Shown here piece after piece: positions 7,127 to 16,318 of a stretch of DNA of 64,000 bases. The DNA is from Thalassospira profundimaris (GTDB lineage Bacteria > Pseudomonadota > Alphaproteobacteria > Rhodospirillales > Thalassospiraceae): assembly GCF_003326755.1 (NCBI RefSeq), contig NZ_JPWH01000024.1, positions 1 to 64,000 on the forward strand, read 5' to 3'. Positions within the stretch are counted from its first letter, which is position 1; each line of letters starts with the position of its first letter. A program made the translations under genes and the position numbers. The notes under the pieces were generated by a model. It saw nothing but the letters and a program-made list of their open reading frames with translations. It was not told the DNA's origin and searched no databases.

Positions 7127-9620
7127 GTACGAGCACCGACATATCGACCTGAGCGGTCTTTCGACTATCCGCAATTACAAGTCCCCAGGCAGTAGCGCCC
7201 GACAACGGCCGCTTCAGCGTATCCGTGAGGAACATGGGCAGCGCATTGTCGGCGAGCTGGAAGCCGCCTTCGAGGCGTCTGATCTCGGACGAGAGGATTT
7301 GGGGGCACCCGAGGGAATTCCAGCATCGGACGGCGTCTACCTTGAGGTGGAGCTCGCACCCTCTGTGGGGCCGACCACGCTGGAGAAGACGCGCGAGGGG
7401 ACACGCCAGGGCGCCGTCACACTTTCCGAAACAGGCGCCCGTCGCATCGCCCTCTTCGTCCCTGACGAAACCAGAGATGTCTTTGAGGCGGTTTTCAGGG
7501 ATTACGCCTTTACGGAAGTAGACGAAGGTGCCGAGGCCCCGAAGAAGTCCCGCGTCGAGCCTGTCGAGCATATCCGCGCCGCGCGCTTGCGAACGTTCTG
7601 GCGCGACGATCCTCTGGCTCTGCCCGATGATCCGCAGGCGGAAATGTGGTGGGCCTTATGGTGTTTTGCCGACCGCCTCGAACGTGTTGAGACCAGCGCT
7701 CAGCGGCTCGGCCTGACCGTCGGGGGAGAAGACAGCTGGCTGCACTTCCCCGAAGTCGTGGTTCTTCCAGTGCATGGGCGCAGAGCAGCGATCGAGATGC
7801 TGCTGTTTTCAACGGGAGGCATTTCCGAGATCCGGCGAGCGAGCGATACGCCGACGGTATTCACGGATGAACTCGAGGAGATGGCGAACGCGTTCGTGGA
7901 TGATCTGGCCGAAAGGATCACCTGGCCAGGCCGCGACGTGCCCGCGGTTTGCCTCCTCGATACGGGTGTGAACCGCGGCCATCCGCTGATTGAACCTGCC
8001 CTAGCTCCCGGTGACATGCACGCTGTGCATGCAGATTGGGGGGTGGATGATGATAGTCCCAGCGGGCATGGATCCGGAATGGCCGGGCTGGCGCTCCACG
8101 GCGACCTGACAATGCCGTTGGGAGATGCGTCGCATCCAATGCTTGCGCATCGCCTCGAGTCCGTCAAAATCCTTCCGCCGGACGGCTTCGAGCAGAATGA
8201 TCCCGGCTCCTATGGTGCGATCACAACCTCCGCCAGCTCGCTTCCGGAGATATCGGCTGCCGAGCGGCCGAGGGTCTTTTGCATGGCCGTGACGAATGAA
8301 AACCGGTCGGGAGCGGAGCCAACGGCTTGGAGCTCTGCTCTCGACCAGATCTCGGCGGGCGTGGACGCAATCGAGGAAGGCCCGGACCATATTCGGCGCC
8401 TTTTCGTCCAGGCGATCGGCAACATCGCGGACAGCTCGCGCGCCGAGGACATTGCCGATGGCGACGCGTTTCCGGGAGAAGATCCTGCACAGGCATGGAA
8501 TGTCCTAACGGTCGGCGGCACAACTCTGAAATCAGAAATCGCAGAAGCCGGTTACCGAGACTGGCGCGGATGGTCTCCTCCCGGGGACCGCAGCCCCTAC
8601 AGTCGGACGAGCGCGCTTTGGCGCGCGGGGCAGTCACCGATCAAGCCGGAGATCGTCTTTGAAGCTGGAAACCGCGCGCTGAGCAGATCAGGGCTCGAAG
8701 CACTGTCCGGCCTCCCTTCCCTCTCGGTGCTCACCACGGCGAAATCGATCGCTCCGCATCCGGTGACACCGTTCTGGGCAACCAGCGCAGCGACAGCGCA
8801 AGCGGCACGGCTTACGACGCGGATCATGGCTGAGCACCCGGAGTATTGGCCAGAGACCATCCGCGCCCTGACCGTGCACAGCGCCCGGTGGACGCCGCAT
8901 ATGCTTACGGAATTCAACGCGACCGCGTCAAAGTCGGACAGAAAGGCGCTCGCAAGAAAATACGGATACGGGGTACCGGATGTTCGGCGCGCCCTTGCTT
9001 CGGCCCGCGATGATCTTGCGTTGGTCGCCGAGCAATATATCCAACCGTTCCGGGTCGAGAATGGCAGCGTGCGCTTCTCGGATGCTCATGTCTACCGCTT
9101 GCCCTGGCCCCGACAAGTCCTTGAGGATTTGGGCGACCAGCCTGTGCGCCTCAAGGTGACGCTCTCATATTTTGTCGAGCCGAACCCAAGCTTTGCAAGC
9201 GCGATCGATCCTGCCCGATATCAGTCTTTTGGGCTGCGCTTCGACCTCAAGCGGGCACGCGAAACTGACGGGAATTTCCTGCGCCGGGTGAACAAGGATG
9301 ACCGTGGCGAAAACGACCCTCGCCCTATCAACGAAGGCAATGACGGCTGGTTCTTCGGACCGAAGTCGATCTCAGCCGGCTCCATTCACATGGATATCTG
9401 GGAGGGCAGCGCTGTCGAGCTCGTGGAGCGCGATTTCCTCTATGTCTACCCGATCTCGGGCTGGTGGCGAGAAAGGCGAGCCCTGGGGCGAGCGGACAGC
9501 AAGGCCCGTTATGCGCTCGTTGTCGGCATCGAGACCGCGGAGGTCGACGTCGATCTGATGACGCCCATCCAGACCGAAGTTGCGGCGTTGCTTCAAACTG
9601 GAGTTGATATCGAAATCTAG
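7119..9620 (+). CDS. ietS: S8 subtilisin-like serine protease of the IetAS pair
   Basis: It begins at TTG inside the end of ietA (8 bp overlap), implying translational coupling. The protein is 833 aa without a signal peptide, hence cytoplasmic. The catalytic triad is visible: Asp in VCLLDTGVN near residue 280, His in SPSGHGSGMAG near 316, and Ser in FWATSAATAQAA near 555. About 270 residues precede the protease domain and about 250 follow. This length and arrangement fit IetS, the toxic or effector protease. No terminator was found in the 150 bp downstream. Confidence 0.87.
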   Translation: MAEYEHRHIDLSGLSTIRNYKSPGSSARQRPLQRIREEHGQRIVGELEAAFEASDLGREDLGAPEGIPASDGVYLEVELAPSVGPTTLEKTREGTRQGAVTLSETGARRIALFVPDETRDVFEAVFRDYAFTEVDEGAEAPKKSRVEPVEHIRAARLRTFWRDDPLALPDDPQAEMWWALWCFADRLERVETSAQRLGLTVGGEDSWLHFPEVVVLPVHGRRAAIEMLLFSTGGISEIRRASDTPTVFTDELEEMANAFVDDLAERITWPGRDVPAVCLLDTGVNRGHPLIEPALAPGDMHAVHADWGVDDDSPSGHGSGMAGLALHGDLTMPLGDASHPMLAHRLESVKILPPDGFEQNDPGSYGAITTSASSLPEISAAERPRVFCMAVTNENRSGAEPTAWSSALDQISAGVDAIEEGPDHIRRLFVQAIGNIADSSRAEDIADGDAFPGEDPAQAWNVLTVGGTTLKSEIAEAGYRDWRGWSPPGDRSPYSRTSALWRAGQSPIKPEIVFEAGNRALSRSGLEALSGLPSLSVLTTAKSIAPHPVTPFWATSAATAQAARLTTRIMAEHPEYWPETIRALTVHSARWTPHMLTEFNATASKSDRKALARKYGYGVPDVRRALASARDDLALVAEQYIQPFRVENGSVRFSDAHVYRLPWPRQVLEDLGDQPVRLKVTLSYFVEPNPSFASAIDPARYQSFGLRFDLKRARETDGNFLRRVNKDDRGENDPRPINEGNDGWFFGPKSISAGSIHMDIWEGSAVELVERDFLYVYPISGWWRERRALGRADSKARYALVVGIETAEVDVDLMTPIQTEVAALLQTGVDIEI

Positions 9621-9772
9621 TTTGTGTTCTTGCTGAGACGACATGCTCTGTTCTGCGAGCGCCTTTGGGTCATTAACATCTGACATCACGGGCAAAATGA
9701 CGCCTTTTACATCTAGGCTACATTTCGCAGGCCTTTAGGCGCCAGACTGACAGCGACAACGAACAGTAACGG

Positions 9773-10243
9773 TCATCCACCCTGCCTCGCCGCCCATTGC
9801 AGGCCAAGCGCATAGGCCCCGGCAGCACTCACCAGCGCCCCCACCAGCACCGTCAGCGCAAGGATCGTCCAGCTGATCCAGTCCACGCCCAGAATGAAGA
9901 AATTGTCATTCCAGATGCCCCAGACCGGAATAGAGGGGCGCCACAGGTGAACTTCGGAGAAGGCCGCGCCGACCAGCAGACCGTTGATCATTGTCGCAAC
10001 GCCCGCGCCCTTGCCGCGCCACAAAAGCGCCAGTGCGATCAGGCTCGGTACATAGACGGACACATTCACCAGCCAAAGCTGCGCGCTGATGGTATAGCAC
10101 CAGTTCGCGGCCTGCCGAACGTGATCGCTGTCGTGGATAACGATCATCGCAATCATGGCGATATTGGCCCAGAGAATGGTTTTCCGGGCGCGGGTGCTCA
10201 GGACTTCTGAGCAGGTTCCATCCTGTGTCGCACTATCAGTCAT
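9773..10243 (-). CDS. Polytopic membrane protein, 156 aa
   Basis: Four hydrophobic segments are visible (TILWANIAMIAMIVI; LVNVSVYVPSLIALALL; MINGLLVGAAF; ISWTILALTVLVGALVSAAG). A short hydrophilic N-terminus precedes them. The start ATG overlaps the stop of the hydrolase gene (ATGA), so the two form an operon, probably under the divergent TetR regulator. No transporter signature is recognised. A role in tolerance of a small lipophilic compound is only a guess from context. Confidence 0.75.
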   Translation of the reverse strand: MTDSATQDGTCSEVLSTRARKTILWANIAMIAMIVIHDSDHVRQAANWCYTISAQLWLVNVSVYVPSLIALALLWRGKGAGVATMINGLLVGAAFSEVHLWRPSIPVWGIWNDNFFILGVDWISWTILALTVLVGALVSAAGAYALGLQWAARQGG

Positions 10244-11118
10244 GGGCGGGCCTTGCAGGTCAGATCGGGCTGAGGCAGATCAAGTAGGTCGGCCCAGACG
10301 GGCGCGCTCTCTTTGGACAGGGCTTCGATATGTTTGAGCGCGGGCAGACCGTAGTTGGCGGGATCGAAGATGCGAAATTCGGCATCTGAGGAGGCAAAGA
10401 CCTCCGCATAGCGTCGCACCGCAACCGGCGGGACGACGACATCGTCGGCGGCGACGCAAATACGGATGTCCTTGCCCTCGATGCTGTAATTCGGCTCCGG
10501 CAGGGTGACACCGATGTCCGAGGCGTAGAAATCGCGCCGGGTGCACCATCTGCGCCACTGCCAATAGACACCGGCGGGCAGATCGGCCCCTAGCGACAAT
10601 CGTTTACCCGGCATATAGCCCGCAAGGGCGGTCGCCACGGGGCCAAGCGCGAACCAGAAGGCTAGAACCTTGGGCCGGTAGCTCCAGGGATGGTCGGTAT
10701 AATGTCCGATCCCGGCTCCGATGGTGGTGATCCGCGTGACGCGGTCGGGCAGGTTCTGGAACGGAAGACCAAGCCCGCCCAAACTGTGCCCGAGCACCCA
10801 CAAGGGGCCTGTCGGAGCCAGTTTGGCCAGCGTATCGAGTGCTGCGGTCTGATCGTGCACGGCCCAATCCGCGAAATTCGCCTGACTTTCGCGCATCGGT
10901 CGGGTCTGGGACGCGCCGAAGTCTCGATAGTCATAGGTCAGGACATTGATCCCGCGCGCGGAAGCCCAAGCGGCGAAATGGCGGTAAAAGCGCTGCGGCA
11001 CACCAGTGGCCCCGTGCAGCAGCAGACTGGCCCGGGGTGCATCGGATGCCGGATACCAGGTCCCGATAAGTGTGGCTCCGTCCGCCGGAATGGTGATTGT
11101 CTGCGCGGCCTGTTCCAA
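10240..11118 (-). CDS. Alpha/beta hydrolase, about 292 aa
   Basis: The fold is recognised by the nucleophile elbow GHSLGG, the oxyanion-side LLLHGATG and the strand-loop LTYDYRDFGAS. It resembles predicted alpha/beta hydrolases of the COG4757 type; the substrate is unknown. The start is uncertain: I take TTG at 11118, with AAGGA upstream, because the longer frame begins inside the TetR operator. The downstream membrane protein gene overlaps by 4 bp. The divergent TetR gene and the double operator imply induction by an unknown ligand. Confidence 0.75.
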   Translation of the reverse strand: MEQAAQTITIPADGATLIGTWYPASDAPRASLLLHGATGVPQRFYRHFAAWASARGINVLTYDYRDFGASQTRPMRESQANFADWAVHDQTAALDTLAKLAPTGPLWVLGHSLGGLGLPFQNLPDRVTRITTIGAGIGHYTDHPWSYRPKVLAFWFALGPVATALAGYMPGKRLSLGADLPAGVYWQWRRWCTRRDFYASDIGVTLPEPNYSIEGKDIRICVAADDVVVPPVAVRRYAEVFASSDAEFRIFDPANYGLPALKHIEALSKESAPVWADLLDLPQPDLTCKARP

Positions 11119-11149
11119 AACTCTCGCTTTCCTTGCATTCTTCCTCTGT

Positions 11150-11194
11150 ATTGGACCGACTGGTCTACGCAATCAATAGACCAATCGGTCCAAT
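11150..11194. promoter_or_regulatory. Double palindromic TetR operator
   Basis: Two 18-bp arms, ATTGGACCGACTGGTCTA and TAGACCAATCGGTCCAAT, are inverted copies with one mismatch. Each arm contains its own GACC-N4-GGTC type dyad, as in LmrA/YxaF-type operators. They fill the gap between the divergent hydrolase and TetR genes. Confidence 0.8.
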
Positions 11195-11212
11195 GGCGCT
11201 ATCTGTTTTGTC

Positions 11213-11764
11213 ATGAGTGACCCAACGTCTCGCGACAAGCTGATCCGCACCGCCTCGAACCTCTTTCGCCAGAAGGGGTATTCGGGCGTTGGTCTTTCGG
11301 AGCTTCTCAAAGAGGCGGGGCTCCCGAAAGGGTCGCTCTATTACCATTTCCCGAACGGCAAACAGGAATTGGCCGAAGCCGCGACACGCTGGGCCGGGGC
11401 GTGGCTGGAACGGTTGCTCGATACGACCTTCGCGCAGGCCGAAAGCTTTGACGAAGGTGCGCTCATGGTCTGCGACGCCATTGCCTCCGAGGTGACGTCG
11501 CAACCTCATGTCCCGGCCTGTCCCGTGCTCAGCATCCTGCAAGCCGCCCCGCTGGAACCGCGTCTCCAGATCACCGCGCAGGAGGTCTATGGCAGCTGGA
11601 CGAAATGTATCGAGAAACACGCCAAACGGTTGGGTCATCCCCGGCCCAACGACGCCGCCTTTTCTTTGCACTGCAAACTCCAAGGGGCGTGGATCATCGC
11701 CTTTGCCCAGCAATCCAACGCGCCCTTCGCCCAACTGGCGCGAACATTAGATCAAAAGCTCTGA
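11213..11764 (+). CDS. TetR/AcrR family transcriptional regulator
   Basis: The 183-aa protein has a typical N-terminal TetR helix-turn-helix (RTASNLFRQKGYSGVGLSEL, then KEAGLPKGSLYYHFPNGKQE) and a variable ligand-binding C-terminus containing VPACPVLSI, as in the LmrA/YxaF-like subgroup. It is divergent from the hydrolase/membrane operon and separated from it by a double palindromic operator whose TAGACC-type half-sites fit that subgroup. It probably represses both directions until a small ligand binds. Confidence 0.88.
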   Translation: MSDPTSRDKLIRTASNLFRQKGYSGVGLSELLKEAGLPKGSLYYHFPNGKQELAEAATRWAGAWLERLLDTTFAQAESFDEGALMVCDAIASEVTSQPHVPACPVLSILQAAPLEPRLQITAQEVYGSWTKCIEKHAKRLGHPRPNDAAFSLHCKLQGAWIIAFAQQSNAPFAQLARTLDQKL

Positions 11765-11907
11765 TGTCAGACCTAGGGAAGCACTTATCATTTTTGATAT
11801 CTGCGGGCATCAGGGTTCTCCAAAGAAAAAGCCCGGTCACGAGGACCAGACAAGTTGCGGAAACGGAAGAGATGAGGCGGGGCAGCGAACGCCGCCCCAC
11901 CTGAAGA

Positions 11908-14034
11908 TCATTCGGCGGCGACCATTGGCTGCTCCTCGTCCTCCGTGGCGTCTTCATCCTCGCCATCGCCGGCAAGGAATTCAGGCAGATCATCCGCCTC
12001 AGTGTTGACCCCGGCATCCATCGCGATATCGGCATCGCGATCCACCATGCGCAGCGGCTCCGGAAGCCAGCCGGTTTCGGCCAGCAGGCGCTCGGCTTCG
12101 GTGGCCATGTCGCTCTTCTTCAGATGGTCGATGAGCTGGGCCGCCCGCTCGCCAGCGCCCTCGCGCACTGCCTCGATGATCCGAGGCTTTGTCACGCGGC
12201 CGAGATAGTTGGCGACGGTCGGGCGCCAGCCCACCGCCACCATGTCGAGGCCCGTCGCCCGCGCCAGCCGGTCGGCCTGGGACAGGCGCAGGTCGAGCCC
12301 GTGCTGGCTGACGCCCATGCCGCCATAGGGGTTGGGCTTCTCGTGCAAGGCGTTGACGCCGAAACTGACGCAATGGGCGAGCAACTCCATCCGGGTGTCA
12401 TCGTCCTGATCGACCAGCCAGTCCCAGAGCGCAGCATCGTCAGCGGGGATATGATCGCCCCAGCGTTCATGCCGATCCTGGATGGACTTCGCCGAGGCGC
12501 TTTCGCCCAGATCGTCGGCCTGTGCCGGGAAATGAACTTCCCGGACATGGGCCTCCAGGCAACCTCTGGTGGAATGCGGCAGAAAGCAATCGGTGACCAA
12601 CCGATGCAGGAGCGCCGTCATCGCCACATGCGGGTTCATCGCCACAACGTCCCGGAGCGCCAGCGTGCGGTGCGCGGTCAGTTCGCTGACGAGCCGATCG
12701 GGCAGCGGCCGGATGGTCTCAAGCTCTTCGTCCTCCTCGGGTTCGGTGGCCGTACCACCCACCGTAATGACAGCGCGCTGCAAACCACCGGACTCGCCGC
12801 CCTCGGGAGAACACCCATCGGCACCCTGCCCTTCCTGACCTTCCACCGCCTCGTCGTCGGCACGGATATAGCCGCGCTCGACGGCGAGTTGGCCGTCGTG
12901 ACGAATGCTGAGGAAGACACCGGCACGGGCCATCTGGTCCGCGTCATACCGCATCGGACGGGCCTCGAAGGCCTCCAGCGCCTCCTCGATCTCGCCGAGG
13001 CGAGCATCAACCTCGTCGGGGAACTCGTCAGCCTCAGCATATTCCGCCTCCAGCGCGTCGAACTCGTCCCGCAGCTTTTCGCGCTCGGCGCGTTCGTCAT
13101 CGGTCAGATCGACTGTGGTGCCGGTCAGGCGACGCAGGCCACTGGTATGGCCATAAGGGAAATCCGCCGCGACCTCGATCCACTTCCAGCCCTCGGCGGC
13201 GATGGTTTCTGCCTCTGCCTTCAGCTTCTCGCCGACCAGCCGGTCGAGCAGCACCGGGTCCTGGAGCCAGCCGCCATCGTCCTGCTGGAAGAGATCGCGC
13301 AGCACATAGCCGCTCGCCGCCTCATAGGTCTCGATGCCGACGAAGAGAGCCCGCTTGTCGGAGGCCCGCACCGTGGTCTCGGTTAGCATACGCCGGATCG
13401 TGTAAGGCTCCTTCTGCCAACCATCCTTGATCGCCGCCCAGACCTGTTCCTGCCGGGCATGGTCGTCGGAGATTGTGAAGGCAATGAGCTGTTCAAGCGT
13501 CATGCCGTCCTCGGCATAGATCTCGAGCAGCGCCGGCGAGACCGAGACCAGGCGCAGGCGCTGCTTCACCACCTTGGCATCGACGAAGAAGGCGGCGGCG
13601 ATTTCCTCCTCGCTCATGCCCTTCTCTCGCAGCACCTGGAAGGCGCGGAACTGGTCGAGCGGATGCAGCGGCGCGCGTTCGATATTCTCGGCGAGTGAGA
13701 CCTCGTCGATCAGGATATCGTCTCCGGCGTCCGAGACGATGCAGGGCACCGGTGCGGTCTTGTTGAGGCGCTTCTGCTTGACCAGCAGTTCCAGCGCCCG
13801 GTAGCGGCGGCCGCCAGCCGGCACCTCGAAAAGGCCGGTTTCCTGCCCCTTGGCATCGAGCTCGGGCCGGACATGCAGGGACTGGATCAGCCCACGCCGG
13901 GCAATGGACTCGGCCAGTTTCTCGACCGAAATGCCGGCCTTCACCCGCCGGACGTTGGACTGGCTGAGCACCAGCTTGTTGAAGGGGATGTCGCGCGAGG
14001 ACGACAGGGTGATTTTCTGCGTGGCAGTGGCCAT
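11908..14034 (-). CDS. ParB/RepB/Spo0J-family partition-like protein, 708 aa
   Basis: The N-terminus has the ParB/Srx domain (IPFNKLVLSQSNVRR; EVPAGGRRYRALELL; LIDEVSLAENIERAPLHPLD), followed by a helix-turn-helix region (KGMSEEEIAAAFFVDAKVV). A long C-terminal extension follows, with an acidic coiled stretch near residues 330-390 and an acidic tail. At 708 aa it is about twice the size of segregation ParB proteins, as usual for the ICE and plasmid homologues found with strawberry-notch genes. It likely binds element DNA. No parA is present. A family A structured leader (14048-14091) sits just upstream. Confidence 0.88.
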   Translation of the reverse strand: MATATQKITLSSSRDIPFNKLVLSQSNVRRVKAGISVEKLAESIARRGLIQSLHVRPELDAKGQETGLFEVPAGGRRYRALELLVKQKRLNKTAPVPCIVSDAGDDILIDEVSLAENIERAPLHPLDQFRAFQVLREKGMSEEEIAAAFFVDAKVVKQRLRLVSVSPALLEIYAEDGMTLEQLIAFTISDDHARQEQVWAAIKDGWQKEPYTIRRMLTETTVRASDKRALFVGIETYEAASGYVLRDLFQQDDGGWLQDPVLLDRLVGEKLKAEAETIAAEGWKWIEVAADFPYGHTSGLRRLTGTTVDLTDDERAEREKLRDEFDALEAEYAEADEFPDEVDARLGEIEEALEAFEARPMRYDADQMARAGVFLSIRHDGQLAVERGYIRADDEAVEGQEGQGADGCSPEGGESGGLQRAVITVGGTATEPEEDEELETIRPLPDRLVSELTAHRTLALRDVVAMNPHVAMTALLHRLVTDCFLPHSTRGCLEAHVREVHFPAQADDLGESASAKSIQDRHERWGDHIPADDAALWDWLVDQDDDTRMELLAHCVSFGVNALHEKPNPYGGMGVSQHGLDLRLSQADRLARATGLDMVAVGWRPTVANYLGRVTKPRIIEAVREGAGERAAQLIDHLKKSDMATEAERLLAETGWLPEPLRMVDRDADIAMDAGVNTEADDLPEFLAGDGEDEDATEDEEQPMVAAE

Positions 14035-14047
14035 GTCAGTGTCTCCA

Positions 14048-14091
14048 TGACGGACGCCGGGGAGCCTCTCTCTCCGGCAACCAGCCCGTCA
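14048..14091 (-). promoter_or_regulatory. Structured 5' leader, family A, copy 2 (ParB gene)
   Basis: On the minus strand TGACGGGC and GTCCGTCA bracket a CCGGAGAGAGAGGCTC hairpin closed by CCGG. The arrangement is that of the copies at 5125 and 16123, with the stem ending beside the GGAG of the ribosome-binding site. Confidence 0.55.
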
Positions 14092-14150
14092 TGAAACCTC
14101 CACCCTCCTTTCCCTCTCATGGCCGAGCCGCATATGAACACGCAGACCCA

Positions 14151-14639
14151 TCAGAACTCACCGCGGGCACGCAAGCTGATCTCCCGGCCAGCACCGGTGA
14201 TGATGTGGTCGTGCAGCATCACCCCTAGGGACGCACAGGCATTTCGGATTTCCTTCGTCATCGCGAGGTCGGCGGCTGAGGGCTCGGGATCACCGGCCGG
14301 ATGATTGTGGACGATGATCAGCGCCGAGGCATTGAGCGCCAGGCAGCGCCGCAGCGCCTCCCGGGGATAGACCGGGACGTGATCGATGGTGCCGATGGCG
14401 AGGCACTCGTCTGAGATCAGCCGGTTCCTCCGGTCGAGATAGAGGGCATGGAAACGCTCCACATCGCCCCTGATGGTGAGGGCACAATAATCGAGCACCG
14501 ATTGCCAGGACGACAGGACAGGGTTTTGATTGAGGTGGCGCAGCAGGATCTGCCGGGCCTCGTAGACCACGGCTTGCTCTTGGGCGGAGAACCGCAGCGG
14601 CTGCGGTTCGATGGCGGGTGTTCTCGTGTTTCGTGTCAT
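14151..14639 (-). CDS. radC: JAB-domain RadC-family protein
   Basis: The start is ATG (MTRNTRTPAIEP) with GGAG upstream, not the longer frame. The protein is 162 aa and has the JAB/MPN metalloprotease-like motif VHNHPAGDPEPSAAD (two His, Ser and Asp metal ligands) preceded by an E residue in the N-terminal strand region. RadC-like proteins of this length are standard on mobile elements; their biochemical role is not settled and they are no longer thought to be DNA repair enzymes. It lies between the ParB and DUF2958 genes, all on one strand. Confidence 0.88.
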   Translation of the reverse strand: MTRNTRTPAIEPQPLRFSAQEQAVVYEARQILLRHLNQNPVLSSWQSVLDYCALTIRGDVERFHALYLDRRNRLISDECLAIGTIDHVPVYPREALRRCLALNASALIIVHNHPAGDPEPSAADLAMTKEIRNACASLGVMLHDHIITGAGREISLRARGEF

Positions 14640-14700
14640 GGTGCTGTTCTCCGACGGGCAGTCGGCCGGGCGCCGAACTTTCACCGTGTCACGAGGAGAA

Positions 14701-14732
14701 GCGCCGCCCTCTTCCTTCGAAGAGAGCGGCGC
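14701..14732 (-). terminator. GC-rich hairpin between DUF2958 and radC
   Basis: A 13-bp inverted repeat (GCGCCGC-CTCTT ... AGAG-GCGGCGC) lies just past the stop of the DUF2958 gene. The minus strand lacks a T run beyond CTTCTCC, so termination may be partial. Confidence 0.5.
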
Positions 14733-14753
14733 CGAAGCTGAAGAGCGTGGATC

Positions 14754-15149
14754 TCAGGAACGCCGGGGCTCCGCATCGGGGCGTGTCCCGCCTGGCAGAC
14801 GGCCCGAGCGATAAAGCAGGCGCTCGGCATCGCGAATGCTGCCGGCATCGCGGGCGGCCTCGGCCCAGACCGAGATCGGGAAGTCCCCCGTGAAGAGCAG
14901 ATCCCGCTCGATGCCCATGCCGAAGGGCAGCCGAATGTAACGCAGTTCGTTGAGGCTCCATGAGCCAAGTTCGGGGTAGCCAATGTCGGCCAGGCCAAAC
15001 ATGATGTCGCCGTCCTCGTCGAGCTCGGTCGCGAGCCAGACACCGGCGCCAAAGGGATTGAAAAATTTCACGATCGGAATGTGATCCTGATCGCGATCGC
15101 GGCCATTCGCCAGCAAACGGTCACGCTGTGTGTCGGTCAGGAGGATCAT
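14754..15149 (-). CDS. DUF2958 domain protein
   Basis: The 131-aa protein shows the DUF2958 hallmarks: an N-terminal LLTDTQRDRLLANG, then PIVKFFNPFGAGVWLATELD, DIMFGLADIGYPELGSWS and LPFGMGIERDLLF. The family is found almost only on mobile elements next to ArdC and ParB genes; its function is unknown. Its ATG overlaps the ArdC stop by 4 bp, so the two are translationally coupled. The C-terminal 25 residues (RSGRLPGGTRPDAEPRRS) look disordered. Confidence 0.87.
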   Translation of the reverse strand: MILLTDTQRDRLLANGRDRDQDHIPIVKFFNPFGAGVWLATELDEDGDIMFGLADIGYPELGSWSLNELRYIRLPFGMGIERDLLFTGDFPISVWAEAARDAGSIRDAERLLYRSGRLPGGTRPDAEPRRS

Positions 15150-16108
15150 GCCGCAGTCCTCCCTTCCGTCGGGGTCTGCCGCTCAACATCGGTGCCGGCG
15201 TCGGGCAGATGGGCCAGCAGCCAGTCGGCCGCCTTGCTGGCCTGCGAGGCGGCACGCACGATGGCCCGCGAATCCTCGCGCATCACCTCCAGCCAGGAGC
15301 CGATGTAATCGGCATGGCGCACAGTCGGGACGATCCCGAGCGAGGCGCAACAGAACGCGCTCGAAATCTCGGCGATCAGTTCCTCGAAGGCGTATTTCTT
15401 CGTGCCGAAAGCGCCCGAGAAGTCCCGCCCCAACCTTGAGGCATGGCCCGTTGCGTGCCCCATCTCGTGCAGGGCGGTCCTGTGCCAGTTGATCGGCTCA
15501 AAATAAGCCTGCGGAGGTGGCACCTGCACATAATCCTGCGAAGGGACATAGAAGGCGCGGTTGCCACCGATCCGGAAGTCGATACCGGTCGCGGCGATCA
15601 GTTCCTCGACCCGCGGCTCGATCAGCCCGGGCGGCGGTGGCGGTGCCTCGACGGTGATATCGTCGGGCAGACCCTCGCATTGCGCCGCGTTGAACACGGT
15701 GAAGCGCTTCAGGAACGGGATGCTATTGGCGTCTTCCCCGGTCTCCCGGGCGCGGCGCTTCTCGTCTTCAGGCGTGAAACGGTCGGCGTAGACGACGGTG
15801 GTGCCGCGCTCGCCCTTGCGGACATTGCCGCCGAGTGACAGCGCCTGGCGGAAGGTCAGCCAGTGCTGGGTTGGATAGCCCTGCTGGATCACGGCGCCCC
15901 AGAGGATCAGGACATTGATCCCGGAATACTGCCGGGAGGTGGCCGCGTTACGCGGCATGGCGAGCGGCGCCTGCGCCGCCGCCGTCCCCCAGGGCTGGAC
16001 CCATGGCAGCCGGCCGTCCTCCAGCTCGGCGATGATCTTGTCGGTAATGTCGTCATAAAGGTTCGTTCGCGGGCCGCTCTTGCGGGCCGCGCGATGCTCC
16101 ATGGTCAT
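15146..16108 (-). CDS. ardC: ArdC-type antirestriction protein with zincin-like domain
   Basis: The 320-aa protein begins with the ArdC N-terminal domain (LYDDITDKIIAELEDGRLPW; VQPWG; YSGINVLILWG; WLTFRQALSLGGNVRKGERG) and carries a zincin metallopeptidase motif, HEMGH near residue 213, with a downstream acidic ligand region (FEELIAEISSAF). ArdC proteins bind single-stranded DNA and protect incoming conjugative DNA from type I restriction. The gene overlaps DUF2958 by 4 bp and has a structured leader (16123-16164). A second, diverged ArdC is at 56717-57643. Confidence 0.9.
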   Translation of the reverse strand: MTMEHRAARKSGPRTNLYDDITDKIIAELEDGRLPWVQPWGTAAAQAPLAMPRNAATSRQYSGINVLILWGAVIQQGYPTQHWLTFRQALSLGGNVRKGERGTTVVYADRFTPEDEKRRARETGEDANSIPFLKRFTVFNAAQCEGLPDDITVEAPPPPPGLIEPRVEELIAATGIDFRIGGNRAFYVPSQDYVQVPPPQAYFEPINWHRTALHEMGHATGHASRLGRDFSGAFGTKKYAFEELIAEISSAFCCASLGIVPTVRHADYIGSWLEVMREDSRAIVRAASQASKAADWLLAHLPDAGTDVERQTPTEGRTAA

Positions 16109-16122
16109 CGGAATGATCTCCG

Positions 16123-16164
16123 CGACGGGCGCCGGAGGCCTCTCCTCCAGCCCTCAACCCGTCA
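16123..16164 (-). promoter_or_regulatory. Structured 5' leader, family A, copy 3 (ArdC gene)
   Basis: TGACGGG and CCCGTCG on the minus strand bracket a GGAGGAGAGGCCTCC-type hairpin. The copy is slightly shortened compared with those at 5125 and 14048, but the outer stem and its spacing to GGAG are kept. Confidence 0.55.
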
Positions 16165-16318
16165 CGGAAAACCCGCCCGCACTCTCACTCTCAGGGGGCG
16201 TTGCGGGGCCTCCCCGCTGATGGGGGTGTGTCGGCAATGCCAGTGCCGACCAGGGAGAAGGCTTTCCCCTCCCATCCCCTTCCAGATCGCGACCTTCTTG
16301 GTTCCAATTAGCGACCCA

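Noticed and set aside
11119-11172. Longer hydrolase start at 11172
   Set aside because: It would begin with TTG inside the TetR operator and lacks a ribosome-binding site.
12124-13386. Long open frame (420 codons) antisense to the ParB gene
   Set aside because: The minus-strand ParB frame has clear domain motifs and biased codons; the antisense product has no recognisable motif and no ribosome-binding site.
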